Positions 45,701 to 57,089 of a stretch of DNA of 64,000 nucleotides are shown here, one piece after another. The notes beneath the pieces are model-generated. The model had not been told where the DNA came from. It ran no database searches and saw only the letters and a list, made by a program, of their open reading frames with translations. The stretch comes from Phragmites australis. Lineage: Eukaryota; Streptophyta; Magnoliopsida; Poales; Poaceae. Numbering within the stretch: position 1 is the first letter of the stretch; each line of letters starts with the position of its first letter. The translations under genes were made by a program, and so were the position numbers. The stretch lies in NCBI RefSeq assembly GCF_958298935.1, contig NC_084921.1, positions 258,001 through 322,000 on the forward strand, given 5' to 3'.

Positions 45701-48700
45701 ATTGCTCATTTAAAGCGCATTCCAGCGCTATTAAGCGTCTATGATGCATTGACGCTAATGCCAGACTTGCGAGAGGCCTTAATCAAGGCTCTACAGACTC
45801 CTCACATATACGAGACGGCTATGGCCAAACACCGGCTCCTTAGCACTCTTGCTGAAGCCAACGAAATTTCATTCTCCGAGGAAGACAAGATGGTTGAGAC
45901 AAGTAATCATAATCGACCACTATACATTGAAGGCAACATTGGGTGCGCACATCTTCGTCGTGTGCTCATAGACCCTGGCTCGGCAGTCAACCTTCTACCT
46001 ATTCGTAGTTTGACACGAGCCGGGTATACGATGGATGATCTCGAGCCAACCAGTGTGGTCATATGTGGCTATGACAGTAATGGGAGTAAGGCGTTGGGCT
46101 CCATCACTGTGAGGTTACAAATGTCCACCTTCAGCTTTAAGGTGAAGTTCTTTGTCATCGAGTTTGTGACATCATACTCGGCGCTATTGGGTAGACCTTG
46201 GATACACAAATACCAGGTTGTTCCCTCTACGTTGCACCAATGCTTCAAGTTCGTGGATAATAAAGGAGAACAACATCGAATCATCGGTAATTTGTCCCCA
46301 TACACGGTGCAAGAAGTGCACCATGCAGATGCTAAGTACTTCTTCTCTAGCGCCGGTGGAGAAGAGCATTTAGGTCGCTCGACCCCAGCAGTAGATGTCA
46401 TGATCACACCCGACCCAACATCCTCCAGTTCCGAGATGGAGTTCCTAATCACACCATGCTCAAGACAACGAGGCTCTTTCCCCCGCGTTCGTGGCAGTAG
46501 GGACCGAGGAAAGCCTCGATCGTGTGCTCCCGTGTCTCGACGACAACAAGGACCGGGGGCAATCAAAGAGGACAATTCAGGCACGTTCTGGAGTTGGAAC
46601 TCCGCATCACCCACCTCCACGACGCCCTTAATTTTGGGGAACTTGGAGGCCTCTTCGTCAGCATCATCAATGACTACTACCTTGACAAGGTCAGAAGCAA
46701 TGCCCTGGATAGAGGTGCCTTTCGTTAAAGTTGAAGGGAATACACCTTCCCCGATACTTTTCGAGTATAATGCTAATATAGAAAAACCTCTTATGACAGC
46801 GCATGAGGGCTCAATAGATGCCCCTCCAACCGCTGCGCAAACACTTCAGGTGACTAATAAAGCAGCCACCTCTACATCCCCTGAGCATAAAGAGGGGAGA
46901 GTGAAGAAGATAGTCGCTAAAATAGAGAAGGTGGCCTCGAGCTCCCCTCTTCTTCCGCTTCCATCACTTTACACTTCAGTTGCTACACCATTAGAAGTCT
47001 GGGCTGTTCCTGATCCTCAGGGATACACAAGCCCGACCCTTTTCTATAAGGTTCCACATACTCGGTGCTGTAACCTTGTGTTGAATTTTCCAGATACTGA
47101 ATCGGATAAGGAGGAGATCATCGGGACTTTGACGGTGGAACCAAGCATGGTCCCCTTACTCGAGAGGTCCGGAATAAAGCTCCGAAGGAATCAGCGATTA
47201 CCATCTCCGCCAAACGTGTGTGAAGAATGGTGGAGCCAGTCAGAACGACTCGTGAAAAAGGGTCGTCTCCCTCGTACTAGGTACGGACTCGGCTACCGTC
47301 CCTTCACCTCGTGTGAGAGCGACGAAGAGTATGAAGATGTTTCCGAATTTGTTATGTGTAATACTACTTGTGCAGGTGAAGACTGGGGGCATGAGGATGA
47401 TGAAGAAATACCATCCGATGAAGAGGACTTGATCGAGATATATGAAGTTCCTCATCAGCCTCGATCATTCTGCGCTGCTGCGAATGCGCGACATGGCTTG
47501 AGAGATGAGCAATACCTCTTGGCCAAGATACATGAAGCGACGCCAATTCATCATGGAGAAATCCTTAATGCTGCCCCGGCTCCTTACCAGTTGGAGGACG
47601 GCGGGCAGCAAACTGTAGATGAGATTGTAGAGATTAATCTCGGGAGTGAGGATGATCCTCGCCCCACTTTTGTAAGTGCTACGCTCTCACCCAAAGAGCG
47701 TGAAGATTATAAGCAGTTTTTAATGAAATATCGAGACTGTTTCGCATGGTCGTATAAAGAAATGCCGGGTCTTGACCCGTGTGTTGCTACTCATAAACTA
47801 GCGATAGATCCGCAATTTCGTCCCATTAAACAGCATCCGCGGCGTTTCCGCCCGGAATTACAAGATGACATCATTGCCGAAGTCGATAAGTTGATTAAAG
47901 CAGGATTCATCAAAGAGGTGCAATATCCTCGATGGCTCGCTAATATCGTTCCGGTAATGAAGAAGAACGGGCAAGTCCGGGTTTGTGTAGACTTCCGTGA
48001 CCTAAATCGCACTTGCCCGAAAGACGACTTCCCTATTCCGATCACCGAGTTAGTGATCGATTCTACTACAGGTTTTGGAGCCCTCTCTTTTATGGACGGG
48101 TTCTCTGGCTATAACCAAATCAAGATGGATCCACACGACGCCATCGACACAGCATTCAGGACCCCGAAGGGAAATTTTTACTATACAGTAATGCCCTTTG
48201 GTTTGAAAAATGCAGGTGCTACATACCAGCGCGCTATGACAGCCATCTTTGATGAACTCATCCACCAGTCCGTAGAATGCTACATCGATGACTTGGTGGT
48301 CAAGACCCGAGAGCGTGAGCGTCATCAAGAAGATTTGCGCGTCGTATTCGAGCGAATGCGTAAGTACCAACTCAAGATGAACCCGCTCAAATGTACCTTC
48401 GCCGTACAATCCGGCGTTTTCCTAGGCTTCATCGTCCGCTACCGAGGCATTGAAATCGAGCCTAAGAAGATAACGGCGATCCTCAAGATGCCTCCGCCAA
48501 AAAATTTAAAAGAACTCAAGTCCTTGCAAGGAAAACTAGCGTACATAAGACGCTTTATCTCTAATTTGTCCGGGCGAATTCAGCCCTTTTCCAAACTCAT
48601 GAAGAAAGGTGCGCCGTTCATTTGGGACGAGCAATGCCAAAACGCCTTCGACAGCATTAAGCAATATTTGCTTCATCCACCGGTGCTGATGGCCCCCATC

Positions 48701-49828
48701 AAAGGGCGGCCTCTCATTTTATACATCGCAGCACAACATGCTTCCGTCGGTGCCCTTCTTGGGCAGATTAACGACGAAGGAAAAGAAGTTGCATGCTACT
48801 ACTTGAGTAGAACCATGGTGGGAGCTGAATGTAATTACTCCTCCATTGAAAAACTTTGCTTAGCACTAATCTTTGCACTCAAGAAGCTACGGCATTACCT
48901 GCTAGCGCATGAGGTCCAGCTTATTGCGAGAGCGGACCCTGTGAGGTACATCCTCAGTCAACCCGCCTTTATAGGCAGGGTCAGAAAATGGGCATTATTG
49001 ATGATGGAGTACGACATCACGTACGTTCCTCAGAAAGCCGTTAAAGGACAAGCTTTGGCTGACTTCCTAGCGGCGCATCCCGTTCCGGATGATTCGCCCT
49101 TAGTCACAGAATTGCCCGACGAGGAAGTATTCACAATTGACATGGAGGCTCCATGGGAACTCTACTTCGACGGCGCTTCACGCACGGAGTACGACCCCGA
49201 CGGGACTCCTCGTAGGAGAGCCGGTGCAGGAATAGTGTTCAAAAGCCCCAAAGGAGAAACTTTATACCATTCTTTTTCCTTGCTTAAGGAGGAATGTTCC
49301 AATAATGAAGCCGAGTACGAGGCCCTCATCTTTGGGCTTCTTCTCGCATTATCCATGGAGATACATATTCTTCACGCGTACGGAGATTCTCAGCTCATTG
49401 TGAGACAGGTTAATGGAGTCTATGAAGTGCGCAAACCCGAGTTGGTCCCATATTGGGAAGCCACTCACAAACTCATGGAGAAATTTGAACTCATACAAAT
49501 TAGACACGTCCCTCGAAGCAAGAACGCCTCAACGGACGCTCTTGCAAAGCTAGCCGCAGCCCTCGTATTACCTGATGGGCAAGCAAAAGTGAAAATTGAA
49601 GAAAGATGGCTTCTACCAGCCGTACTCGAACTCATTCCCGAAGACCACGAAGTGAACACCGTGGTAACTACCGAAGTTGATAAACAAGATTGGCGCAAGC
49701 CTTTCTTAGATTATTTTAAGCACGGCAGTCTGCCAAGTGACCCCGTCGCAAGACGTCAATTGCAAAGGCGACTCCCCTCATACATATACAAAGCGGGAGT
49801 CCTGTATCGACGCTCTTATTGGGCATGA
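42731..49828 (+). CDS. Gag-protease-reverse transcriptase-RNase H polyprotein (Ogre/Tat-like)
   Basis: From the first in-frame ATG after the junction the frame runs 2,365 residues without a stop or intron, and it is also open upstream into the gene fragment. Landmarks: a Retrotrans_gag core at about 44030-44560 ([22 protein letters not shown]); a CPYH...EDC zinc-knuckle-like motif at about 44857-44910; the retropepsin site [11 protein letters not shown] with Asp at 45971; RT with CVDFRDLN and the YIDD box at 48281-48292 (residues 1851-1854); RNase H 1 at about 48700-49080; and a second RNase H starting WELYFDGAS at 49154, with [11 protein letters not shown]. All polymerase landmarks look intact. 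The frame stops at 49826-49828, and integrase follows in the +1 frame. Confidence 0.9.
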   Translation: MHQQRVEPLQPSQILATKENEKPVTEDKPAIVPEETTPPSTIKGSNHPVEPSSDASTNYDTTSESSKKSNDGDVMMCGTIGVLNPEESDSDWEPLPITHELAYSSEEEILPNPKACFGRSSQTAARLQKEAIVAPCFPVSGKYKSFEGGSSLYDHPDTYRSISSRLPRDQDQLHTVATRPGPDTRLKMTARHRIESSPVTSEDEGQYSPGAHTSDSLEARSQSPHYSRLAPSALSGDEKDPEGLNIAPVNMANENEGIREEPPPDAGTIPSTVPRGGTGSQHQQVPLPHPGTQNEHNSALGRQVSELSARVDQLCSMMLHFTSGGAPPPPPNVLQIPQVDPQFTEFEAASQLHNPPPIGAGGTHTHQMGATLPHVMAVPTNSATHVAPAVTLRDYHSIAEDVVNRRMRQLAAEQAPRPLESELDKPYEAWHDRVAFPAGWHPPKFRLFDRTGDATEYLVYFESVCGDTANNPSLLLRQLSASLTGAAFHWYSRLPAGSVPSWVAMKELFKSHFITMRKDISILELSQIKQRRDERIEDYIIRFRNNYVRLAREMHPEDAVQMCIHGMLQHWLVGVSRRDPKTFSSLGDAVAATKLEFEKVPHIMEMYKNAGSTDNTRRFGSSSKPTGNGNKAKASIEANATSAVPVFGPKNERPRPTVRPNVREILNKQYVFRRDLIKSLFEQMNEQKLVNLPTPARPEQVAMIENPLYCPYHRYVGHVIEDCIAFKEWLQRAVNEKRLALKPEAMNPDYHTANVVTVRHNGPSPIHINEEEEYWVPFAQVEEQFERLRLTPVTHCVKEQQWQQVPQRHPPRARQSSYQVNPPSALVQIVRRDPSQRRMPPRFIPESEGDQAFPRRITMLPTLGQFFPRTWGQPTTSRDEHVLDTTLSSEVARCNAIAASEDEDDSNSEVAITPEERKALEAEATSAEEGEIEEVNMNLRNGRELPEPVKPRQPRADKTDGLQRSKLPIQESKPSSSKMQAKEDDIEYNIIAHLKRIPALLSVYDALTLMPDLREALIKALQTPHIYETAMAKHRLLSTLAEANEISFSEEDKMVETSNHNRPLYIEGNIGCAHLRRVLIDPGSAVNLLPIRSLTRAGYTMDDLEPTSVVICGYDSNGSKALGSITVRLQMSTFSFKVKFFVIEFVTSYSALLGRPWIHKYQVVPSTLHQCFKFVDNKGEQHRIIGNLSPYTVQEVHHADAKYFFSSAGGEEHLGRSTPAVDVMITPDPTSSSSEMEFLITPCSRQRGSFPRVRGSRDRGKPRSCAPVSRRQQGPGAIKEDNSGTFWSWNSASPTSTTPLILGNLEASSSASSMTTTLTRSEAMPWIEVPFVKVEGNTPSPILFEYNANIEKPLMTAHEGSIDAPPTAAQTLQVTNKAATSTSPEHKEGRVKKIVAKIEKVASSSPLLPLPSLYTSVATPLEVWAVPDPQGYTSPTLFYKVPHTRCCNLVLNFPDTESDKEEIIGTLTVEPSMVPLLERSGIKLRRNQRLPSPPNVCEEWWSQSERLVKKGRLPRTRYGLGYRPFTSCESDEEYEDVSEFVMCNTTCAGEDWGHEDDEEIPSDEEDLIEIYEVPHQPRSFCAAANARHGLRDEQYLLAKIHEATPIHHGEILNAAPAPYQLEDGGQQTVDEIVEINLGSEDDPRPTFVSATLSPKEREDYKQFLMKYRDCFAWSYKEMPGLDPCVATHKLAIDPQFRPIKQHPRRFRPELQDDIIAEVDKLIKAGFIKEVQYPRWLANIVPVMKKNGQVRVCVDFRDLNRTCPKDDFPIPITELVIDSTTGFGALSFMDGFSGYNQIKMDPHDAIDTAFRTPKGNFYYTVMPFGLKNAGATYQRAMTAIFDELIHQSVECYIDDLVVKTRERERHQEDLRVVFERMRKYQLKMNPLKCTFAVQSGVFLGFIVRYRGIEIEPKKITAILKMPPPKNLKELKSLQGKLAYIRRFISNLSGRIQPFSKLMKKGAPFIWDEQCQNAFDSIKQYLLHPPVLMAPIKGRPLILYIAAQHASVGALLGQINDEGKEVACYYLSRTMVGAECNYSSIEKLCLALIFALKKLRHYLLAHEVQLIARADPVRYILSQPAFIGRVRKWALLMMEYDITYVPQKAVKGQALADFLAAHPVPDDSPLVTELPDEEVFTIDMEAPWELYFDGASRTEYDPDGTPRRRAGAGIVFKSPKGETLYHSFSLLKEECSNNEAEYEALIFGLLLALSMEIHILHAYGDSQLIVRQVNGVYEVRKPELVPYWEATHKLMEKFELIQIRHVPRSKNASTDALAKLAAALVLPDGQAKVKIEERWLLPAVLELIPEDHEVNTVVTTEVDKQDWRKPFLDYFKHGSLPSDPVARRQLQRRLPSYIYKAGVLYRRSYWA

Positions 49829-49829
49829 G

Positions 49830-50945
49830 ATGCCTCTTCGATGCCTGTCCCGAAGCGAGGCAGATAAAGCCCTGAAAGAGGTACACGCAGGTGTTTGTGG
49901 TGGACATCAAAGCGGGCCAAAGATGTACCATAGCCTAAAGCTTTCAGGAGGCTATTGGCCCGGTATGATGACCGATTGCATTCAAGTGGCACGATCTTGC
50001 TATGATTGCCAGATACACGGGGACTTCAAGCATCGTCCCCCAGTTCCGTTACACCCGACTATACCCTCTTGGCCTTTTGACGCTTGGGGTATCGACATAA
50101 TTGGAAAAATTGAGCCGCCCTCTTCTAAAGGGCAGCAATTCATTCTTGCTGCCACTGATTACTTCTCCAGGTGGGCGGAAGCAGTTCCTTTGAGGGAGGT
50201 GAAATCCGACAACGTCATCAACTTTCTCGAGCGTAACATCATATACCGTTTCGGAGTTCCTCATCGCATCACCTCTGACAATGGACTGTCTTTCAAGTCA
50301 AGTAAGATCTATAAGTTTGCTGAAAAATACAAGATTCAATGGAACTATTCCACAGGGTATTACCCTCAGGCCAATGGCTTGGCTGAAGCTTTTAATATGA
50401 CCCTCGTGGGCATTCTGAAAAAGACAGTCACAAAACACAAGAGGGATTGGCATGACCGTCTCTTCGAAGCATTATGGGCGTATCGGGTCACCGTTCGTAC
50501 CCCCACACAATCGACGCCCTACTCACTTGTCTTTGGTACGGAGGCTGTTTTACCCCTAGAGCTGGAGCTTCCCGCGCTCTGGATTGCCATACACAATGAA
50601 ATCACACAAGATGAAAGAATTCACCTTCGACTCCAAGAACTGGATGCCCTTGAAGAAGAGCGCCTCAACGCTCTCCAAAATTTACAATTCTATCGACAAA
50701 ATATGATTCGAGCGTATGACAAGCTTGTCAGACCTCGCGTATTCAGGAAGGGAGAGCTAGTACTCGTTTTGAGGCGCCCGATTATACTCACCGGCAAAAG
50801 CAAAGGCAAATTTGAGCCAAAATGGGAAGGGCCTTATGTCGTAGAACAAGTCTACGACGGAGGTGCCTACCAACTCATCGACCAGGAGGGCGTTCGTCCA
50901 ATGCCCCCTATTAATGGTCGCTTTCTTAAAAAGTATTTCGCTTAA
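49830..50945 (+). CDS. Integrase of the Ogre/Tat-like element (+1 frame)
   Basis: An HHCC zinc-binding region (EVHAGVCGGHQ ... YDCQIHG, about 49880-50020) precedes an rve core with catalytic Asp at 50094 (GIDIIGKI), Asp at 50277 (TSDNGLSF) and Glu at 50385 (GLAEAFN). The C-terminal part carries a GPY-type motif (KWEGPYVVEQ) and no chromodomain. The frame is +1 to the upstream polyprotein and overlaps it by about 90 nt (open from 49737). This may be a single-base lesion or a translational shift; no classic slippery site is obvious. Confidence 0.87.
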   Translation: MPLRCLSRSEADKALKEVHAGVCGGHQSGPKMYHSLKLSGGYWPGMMTDCIQVARSCYDCQIHGDFKHRPPVPLHPTIPSWPFDAWGIDIIGKIEPPSSKGQQFILAATDYFSRWAEAVPLREVKSDNVINFLERNIIYRFGVPHRITSDNGLSFKSSKIYKFAEKYKIQWNYSTGYYPQANGLAEAFNMTLVGILKKTVTKHKRDWHDRLFEALWAYRVTVRTPTQSTPYSLVFGTEAVLPLELELPALWIAIHNEITQDERIHLRLQELDALEEERLNALQNLQFYRQNMIRAYDKLVRPRVFRKGELVLVLRRPIILTGKSKGKFEPKWEGPYVVEQVYDGGAYQLIDQEGVRPMPPINGRFLKKYFA

Positions 50946-52863
50946 AACCGTCCTCCATTCCCCTTGGATCAACATTGAAAAGGGAGAACTGCGAGGCTTG
51001 GTACAAGTCTTTCAAAATGAAGGGTGTTGATCCACCCAACAATAATCATTGCCTTTCTACCTGTCGCCGAGTTGCGATTTCAGGGTATGGCTACTTGCAT
51101 GACTCGCCTCCAGAGATGTACGAAGTGTCATGGCAGTTTTAAGCTGAGATCATAAACACACACTGCACAAAAGACACATGTTCCTCTGCCTATGCTTGGG
51201 CGTCAAGGCTGACTCATTCTACCTCTGAAGCGACTAACCGTTGTTAATCCTGTACTCTTACACCCCAGCATAAGTTCACCCGGGGATGACTATAGGAAAA
51301 GAGCAAGAGAGGGCTACCTTCCCGACACAAGTCGTGGGTATGTGTGCAGCTTCTTGCCACCCCGGTGTGATCAAAACAAGGGGCCTTGTTACACCAAAAG
51401 TTGCCCGCGAGGTTTAGTACCACAGAGCGTGGATGGTGGAATCTCAAAGGCATTCGCATTCCCAAGATCAAGCTCAAGTTCAAGCAAATACAAAGACCCA
51501 ATGAAGGTCAACCAATGATCAAAAGATCCAATCGCATGTATCATCCAGTCAAAGTCCTCCCAAATTTAAGGGAGAAGAAACATCAAAGTGCAAGAAAGTC
51601 ACCATCAATGGGTGGCATGAAGACCGCGAATGCCGGCGAGTGACCATCATTCACCACCCTCGCAGAAAATGGAGGCAACAATGCCACATCTTGCTTTCTG
51701 CCCATCTTTGATCCATGCCATGCACAAATTCAGCCTCCAAGGAGTACAGGATCGTCAACTTGCTTTAGCCAACGAGGCAGTTTTGGGGAACCCCCATCAT
51801 TTTCAGAAGCACTTTCAGACATGTGTGCTTCACACGTACACTGATGTGTCGTACAATTAAATGCAACTGTCACGACTCTTCGTCGTTTCTTGAGGAAGGA
51901 GTCTCTTGTGGCTGTATCTTGGGGTCACATCATAGCTCGGTGACACAAGAAAAGCTCATATTTCAAAACATCAAATGCATTAAACGGGACTGTTAGTATG
52001 CATTTTCTTTTTTTTTAATTATTATGATTTAGCCATGTTTTCATAGCTATTACAGCTTGATGAAGCAGAGAAGTACGCTAGTTTTGCATTTACGGATCTG
52101 CGAAGTCTTTATCTTCACTGGCTAGCACCTCCCACGGTCGCAGTGGAGTCTTTAATTATTTTATATCTTTACTGGCTGGCACCTCCCAAGGTCGCAGTGA
52201 AATTTTCAATCATGTTCTACAGTTTCACTGGCTGGCACCTCCCAAGGTCACAGTGGAATACACCTTCACTGGCTGGCACCTCCCAAGGTCGCAGTGGAGT
52301 CTTTATCTATTCTTCGACAACACTGGCTGGCACCTCCCAGGGTCGCAGTGGAATCGAGGATCCCCTCAGGAGTGGCGCTGAGTTCGCCGCAACTAAGGAT
52401 TATCGTGAGCAATGAAGCGTGCCAGTGCGGTTCACGCGGAACTGTGAAACCCTTCAATCCTATTGGCTGACACCGTGGCTGCTACTTGGTCGCAATAGAG
52501 TTGATAAAATTTCCCTTGACAGGTTCTTCACTAGCTGGCACCTCCCAAGATCGCAGTGGAGTCTTTCGTCCTTCATGACAACGCTAGCTGGCACCTCCCA
52601 AGGTCGCAGCGGAGTCAAACTCTTGTCAACGATACTGGCTGGCGCCTCCCAAGGCCGCAGTAAAGTTGATGTAGTCTCTTTTGAGGAGTGGTGCGTCTGC
52701 CCGCCACAAGTCAACATGTTTATCACTGGCTGGCTCCGCAAACTGGACGCAGCGAAAGGCTTCGAGGTGATACTCGGCAGCCGTTCTCGCCTTCAAGTTT
52801 ACAAGCACCAAGTCGAGCCTACGCTCCTTGCCCTCGCGCAAGCTCAACTTGGTGGGGGGCATT
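50946..52863 (+). other. 3' untranslated region of the Ogre/Tat-like element
   Basis: A 1.9-kb non-coding tract between the integrase stop and the 3' LTR, with no recognisable ORF product. It ends in the polypurine stretch GGTGGGGGGCA at about 52852-52862. A long, variable 3' UTR is a known feature of Tat/Ogre elements. Confidence 0.8.
52111..52670. repeat. Interspersed CACTGGCTGGCACCTCCCAAGG repeats in the 3' UTR
   Basis: At least eight variants of a roughly 32-bp unit begin CACTGGCTGGCACCTCCC and end GGTCGCAGTGGA (near 52116, 52170, 52226, 52265, 52320, 52529, 52581 and 52634). Spacers are 10-30 bp, with one long gap and degenerate copies near 52463 and 52725. CACTG and CAGTG at the ends are inverted, so each unit could form a weak hairpin. 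Confidence 0.85.
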
Positions 52864-54881
52864 TGTATGATGCCATTTTGACGTACACTTGCACCCTCAT
52901 ACGAATATACATACTCATATACATAAAAAAAAGAAAAAAAGGAAAAAGAAAAAAAAGGGGAGAAAGCCTCGCCGGCCCCTTTTGTTTCGACCGGCCCGGC
53001 CTTTTTCTTCTCCTCCGGCCCGTCTTCTCCTCCCCTGCCCCTCTCCTTATCCACTCGGGCGAGCCAAGAGAGGGAGCCGCTCCCTTGCATCCGCCGCCAC
53101 CCTCCTCGCACGCGCCGCCGCCTCCTCTTGCGCCGCGCTCCCGAGCAGCGCCGCCACACATGCGCCCGGCCACGCCGGCCCAGCCGCAACCTGCCCCCCT
53201 CTCCTTATCCTCTCCCGCACCGAGCTGTTGTGCCGCACCGCTTTGCCCCCTGGTCCACGGGCCGCGCCGCTGCTCTCTTCCTCGGCCATGCCCCTGGGCT
53301 CGAGCCCGCCCGAGCTGCGCTGCCCCTAAGCCAAGCCTCACCCTCTGATCCTCAACGGATTGAGGCGAGTTCGGTTGGACTCTATCTCTATCTCTTCCCC
53401 CGATTTCAAATCGGTTTGGGGATTGCTTCGGATGAGCTCGGCCGCCGCGATTTCTGCGAGTTTGGGCCAGCTACATGCTCTTATCTCCTCCCGTGGGAAC
53501 CCCGGGCCACCTCTATAAAAGGCAGGGAGGGGGTGCCCGGGAAGGAGGATCAATTTTTGGAGTTCAGCGGAAGCCCTGCCGCGCCAAGGTTTTGCCGTCA
53601 TTGGTGTTCGCCGAACCACCGTGCGAACTCATCGCCAGGGGTCGCCGTCGCCGGATTCGTGTTGCCGTCGCACTGGCCCATCGCTGCCACCGTCGAGTTC
53701 GGCATCATCGGCCTTCATCCTGCTCTCCATCAACCATGTCGACTGGCCGGAGGCCTGTGGCCGATGCCTCCCTCTCTGGTGAGCCTTAACCTCAATCCTC
53801 TCTTCAGTCCGTTTGCTTTGTGGTGCGCCGACTGGCCATCGTGCCGTCCTGATGAGCTTTCAGTTTATGCCGGATCCGTGTGCTTGTGCCATGCGCCGGA
53901 CCGCGTTGCAGTCGTGCTTGCGCTTGTCCCCGGCCATCGTGCTGTGGTGCTACCGCCCGTCGCCGGCCGATTGCTGCACCATGCTTAGCCTGACCCCTTG
54001 TTTGCCCCTTGGGCAGTAAAGCAAAGTCGGGGAGCCTCTGACAGTGCTGCCATCGTGCCGCTATGATCATGATTTAGATTTGGACGCCGTTGTGCTCGTC
54101 CTGAAGCCCGGCCGCTGTGATTCTTTTCTCTGTTTTGGCCGTCGTGCCCCTCGCCGTGGTGTCCTGCTTATGCCCGGCCGGTTGACTCTCTGTGTGCTCA
54201 GCCTTCGTGCTGGTGCCTCACTTGTGCTCGCCGTATGTCTATGATTGTCGTTGGCCGATGAGGACAAGTCCGAGGCCCGAAGAGTGAGTTAGTGAGTCAA
54301 GCACAACGTCAGAGCTCCTGATTGTGGCCTCGCTGCTGCTTTCGGTCGAAGCTACGCGTCGTGCCGTGCTCCTAGCCCACCTCTTCATAAAAACACAATT
54401 CTGATGCCTATGTGGCCGATGATGACCCGGGATATATAAAACGGTCCAAAAAGCTCATGCTAGACTGTGATCCCGTTATTTACTGCTTTTGATTTCTAAC
54501 GCTTACTTTGCTTGGTCTTTGTTGCGTGTGACTACAGCCTTGCAGACTCGGAGACGACCTCAGTATGATGACCGCCAGCGCACTTAATCGGAGGTAGCCC
54601 GAAGACGGGCGTAATTAACTGGAGAGCTTCACGAAGCCCCGGGAACCAAGACAAAGCAATCGCTAGATCGTGAAGATAGTCAGATAGCGTGTGCGTTGTG
54701 GAGTAAAAATGTATATGAGAAACTGTTCTTTATGATTTCGACATGAATGAATAAAGTTACATGTTTTCGATTATTACATTCTCCTGCCTTTTGTATACTC
54801 TGTATACTGGCACGCCCGCAATATTACATACACAGTTTCAAATACAAATTCAAACGCGAGACGTTTCGAATCCGCGAAACA
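52864..54881 (+). mobile_element. 3' LTR of the Ogre/Tat-like element, 2,018 bp
   Basis: Follows the polypurine tract, has the same TGTATGATGCC start and GAAACA end as 35834-37851, and is followed by ACCGT (54882-54886), the same target duplication. The TATA box is at 53514-53520. Confidence 0.92.
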
Positions 54882-54886
54882 ACCGT

Positions 54887-57089
54887 CATTGGTATCGGCA
54901 AAAAGCCGAGCAAGGCTTTCGCCCAAAGCCCCCAACCCATCCACCAAGAAAGCGGCCGGCATCCCCACCAGCAAGCAAGCTGTCACCGCGTTGTCGAGCT
55001 CCCCACAGGCCGAATATAGGGGAAAGGAGACAGATTCGGTAAGAGGAGGAGCACAAGCAACGGTGAGAGGACCAGAGGCGAACACCGCGCGAAGGGGAGG
55101 ACCGATAGCTGCAATCTCATGGACGCACCGGAGAGGAGCAGCAATAGGAGTGCAAGCCACACAACAATGTTAGCACGCAGAACACGGGTGGATGTGCGCA
55201 AGAGCAACCGTTGGACGTCGCGCAGACGTGAGCAACCGACAAACAGAGACGACCAGAGGGCGTCGCCTACGCAAAGTACCGGCCACCAGGCGCCGCTAGC
55301 GAAGAGGCCACGGGACATCGTTGGCCAATAGGTCCAGCCGGAGCGAAGAAGCGGCTACCATAACTGCCAAGCGCCACCACCACATAGAATTTAGAGCCAC
55401 CGGGCACCGTCACTGGCTGCCATCCACCAACGCGCAGCCGGCCGCCAACGCAAAGACTCATCCTCAGGGCACCCCCAGCAAGAAGAGCTGGCCGCCGAGG
55501 GCCACTGCACATGGATCTAGCTATCGGACGCCACTGATGCACGTATCTAGCTGTTGGACATCGCTAGCAAGAGGATCGACCTATGGGCGTCACCCACGCA
55601 GACCGTCCATCGGGCATTGCCAGTGCGCAGATCCGACCATGTGCCGCCATCCACGCAATTGGATCTACGTGTCGCTGAAGAGGGAGACGACAGGAACATG
55701 CCATCCATATGAAGCCCGTCTACCGCACCAACTAGAGCCATGGCATGATGATGTGCACAGCTCTCTCCCTATGCAAGATCTGCAGCCGCGAGGTCCACAC
55801 GCCTCAGCCATGAGCTCAGGAGCATCCAATGGAGCGACGCATGTGGCAAGGAACACAAGTCTGGGCAAGAGCAGATTCAGGTGCTCACACACCGCCAACC
55901 ACCATTGCACCGTAGTTTTGAAAAGGGTTGACACGAAGCACCTATGAGCAGGGAAGAGGAGGGGGGCAGGAGGAAGCCACGACGGCCGCCGCTCGACGCT
56001 GCCATCGCCACCGACGGCGACCGTGCCAAGAGCCCTTTCGGTGGTGGAGGACCGGGGTGTCGAGGTCACCCCGAGTCGCCACAGAGGTGATGCGAGGGTC
56101 TGTTACTCGTGTCTCTCCAAACGCGTTTTGTTGGACTCAGAAATGTGTTGTAGCTTTGGGCTGCTTAGAGATCATCAACAATCTGAAGAAGGTGAACGGA
56201 TGTGTCTGCTGTGTATTCTGAAGGAGATATGTTGCCGAGCAGGTTCGATCCCTGAGATGACTTCAAACACCAAAGGCAGGGGTTCTAATGAAGAAGCTTA
56301 TCTTATAGCTAAGAATGCTTGTACTTTGGCTCTCGGGCTGTACTTGTGGCCTGTATGGCTCTTGGAGTCAGTCCATGCACCTCTAAGCATGATGAATGAA
56401 TAAACACATGCCTTTGTCTTGGAGTGATCACCTTATCCTTGATGCTATGATCTATTATGGGATCATCATATGAATTTTAGTGTGGTGACACTATTACTCA
56501 ACTTTATACTAATCGTGTGCTGGTGAGTAATGAGGTGGCAATGGATCAACCCATTTAGTTTCTCAAACTAAACAATAGAATTAGATTTGAAACTAGTATC
56601 CAATGATTCATCACCAACTCATTCCTCAAACTAAACACGCTGTTAACGTGCCCGAGGGCATATGGTGCCAACGATTTGATCAGTTGCGCTGCTCTGCCTG
56701 TACCTGTACGTAGGAACCAGTCAGGGTGGTCAGCTACTGAGATCATTGTTCCCAAAAGTCTGCTTCTGCACTTGCCGACGCGGATCTCTTTGGTTCATTC
56801 GGACATTCAGGGAAATTTTTCACTCTCTCGTGATGAATTCAAGAAATGGTGCTTGACGAATTCTCATCGAATTGCGAGCACACAGAACGATCCGCATAAA
56901 CGACCAAGAATGCAGAACGAATCAGAAATTCAGAAGAAAGCACTCCATTAATTCACATTATAAATTCCTTACAAAAAAGGAAAACAAATTGGCATCATTA
57001 GAGCTGTATAACTTGCTAATTAAACTCTTCACACTTGATTATTGCAGCCTAAGCAAATAGTGCCGAGGCAGGAGCCGTCCGTGTCCGAC
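54887..57089. other. Intergenic DNA downstream of raffinose synthase, copy B
   Basis: Identical by eye to 37857-40059 except for one substitution (A at 55921, G at 38891). No gene is recognised. The part nearest 57089 should include the raffinose synthase 3' UTR. Confidence 0.45.

Larger units (their letters stand above)
42597..54881 (+). mobile_element. Ogre/Tat-lineage Gypsy element lacking its own 5' LTR and primer-binding site
   Basis: In order: partial leader (42597-42730), gag-protease-RT-RNase H-second RNase H frame (to 49828), integrase (49830-50945), a 1.9-kb 3' UTR with hairpin-like repeats, a polypurine tract ending at 52863, and a 3' LTR (52864-54881) followed by ACCGT. The second, archaeal-type RNase H, the absence of a chromodomain and the repeat-bearing 3' UTR place it in the Tat/Ogre group. 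The leader starts abruptly inside raffinose synthase exon 1, so no primer-binding site is visible and the copy cannot be a normal autonomous element. Confidence 0.88.
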
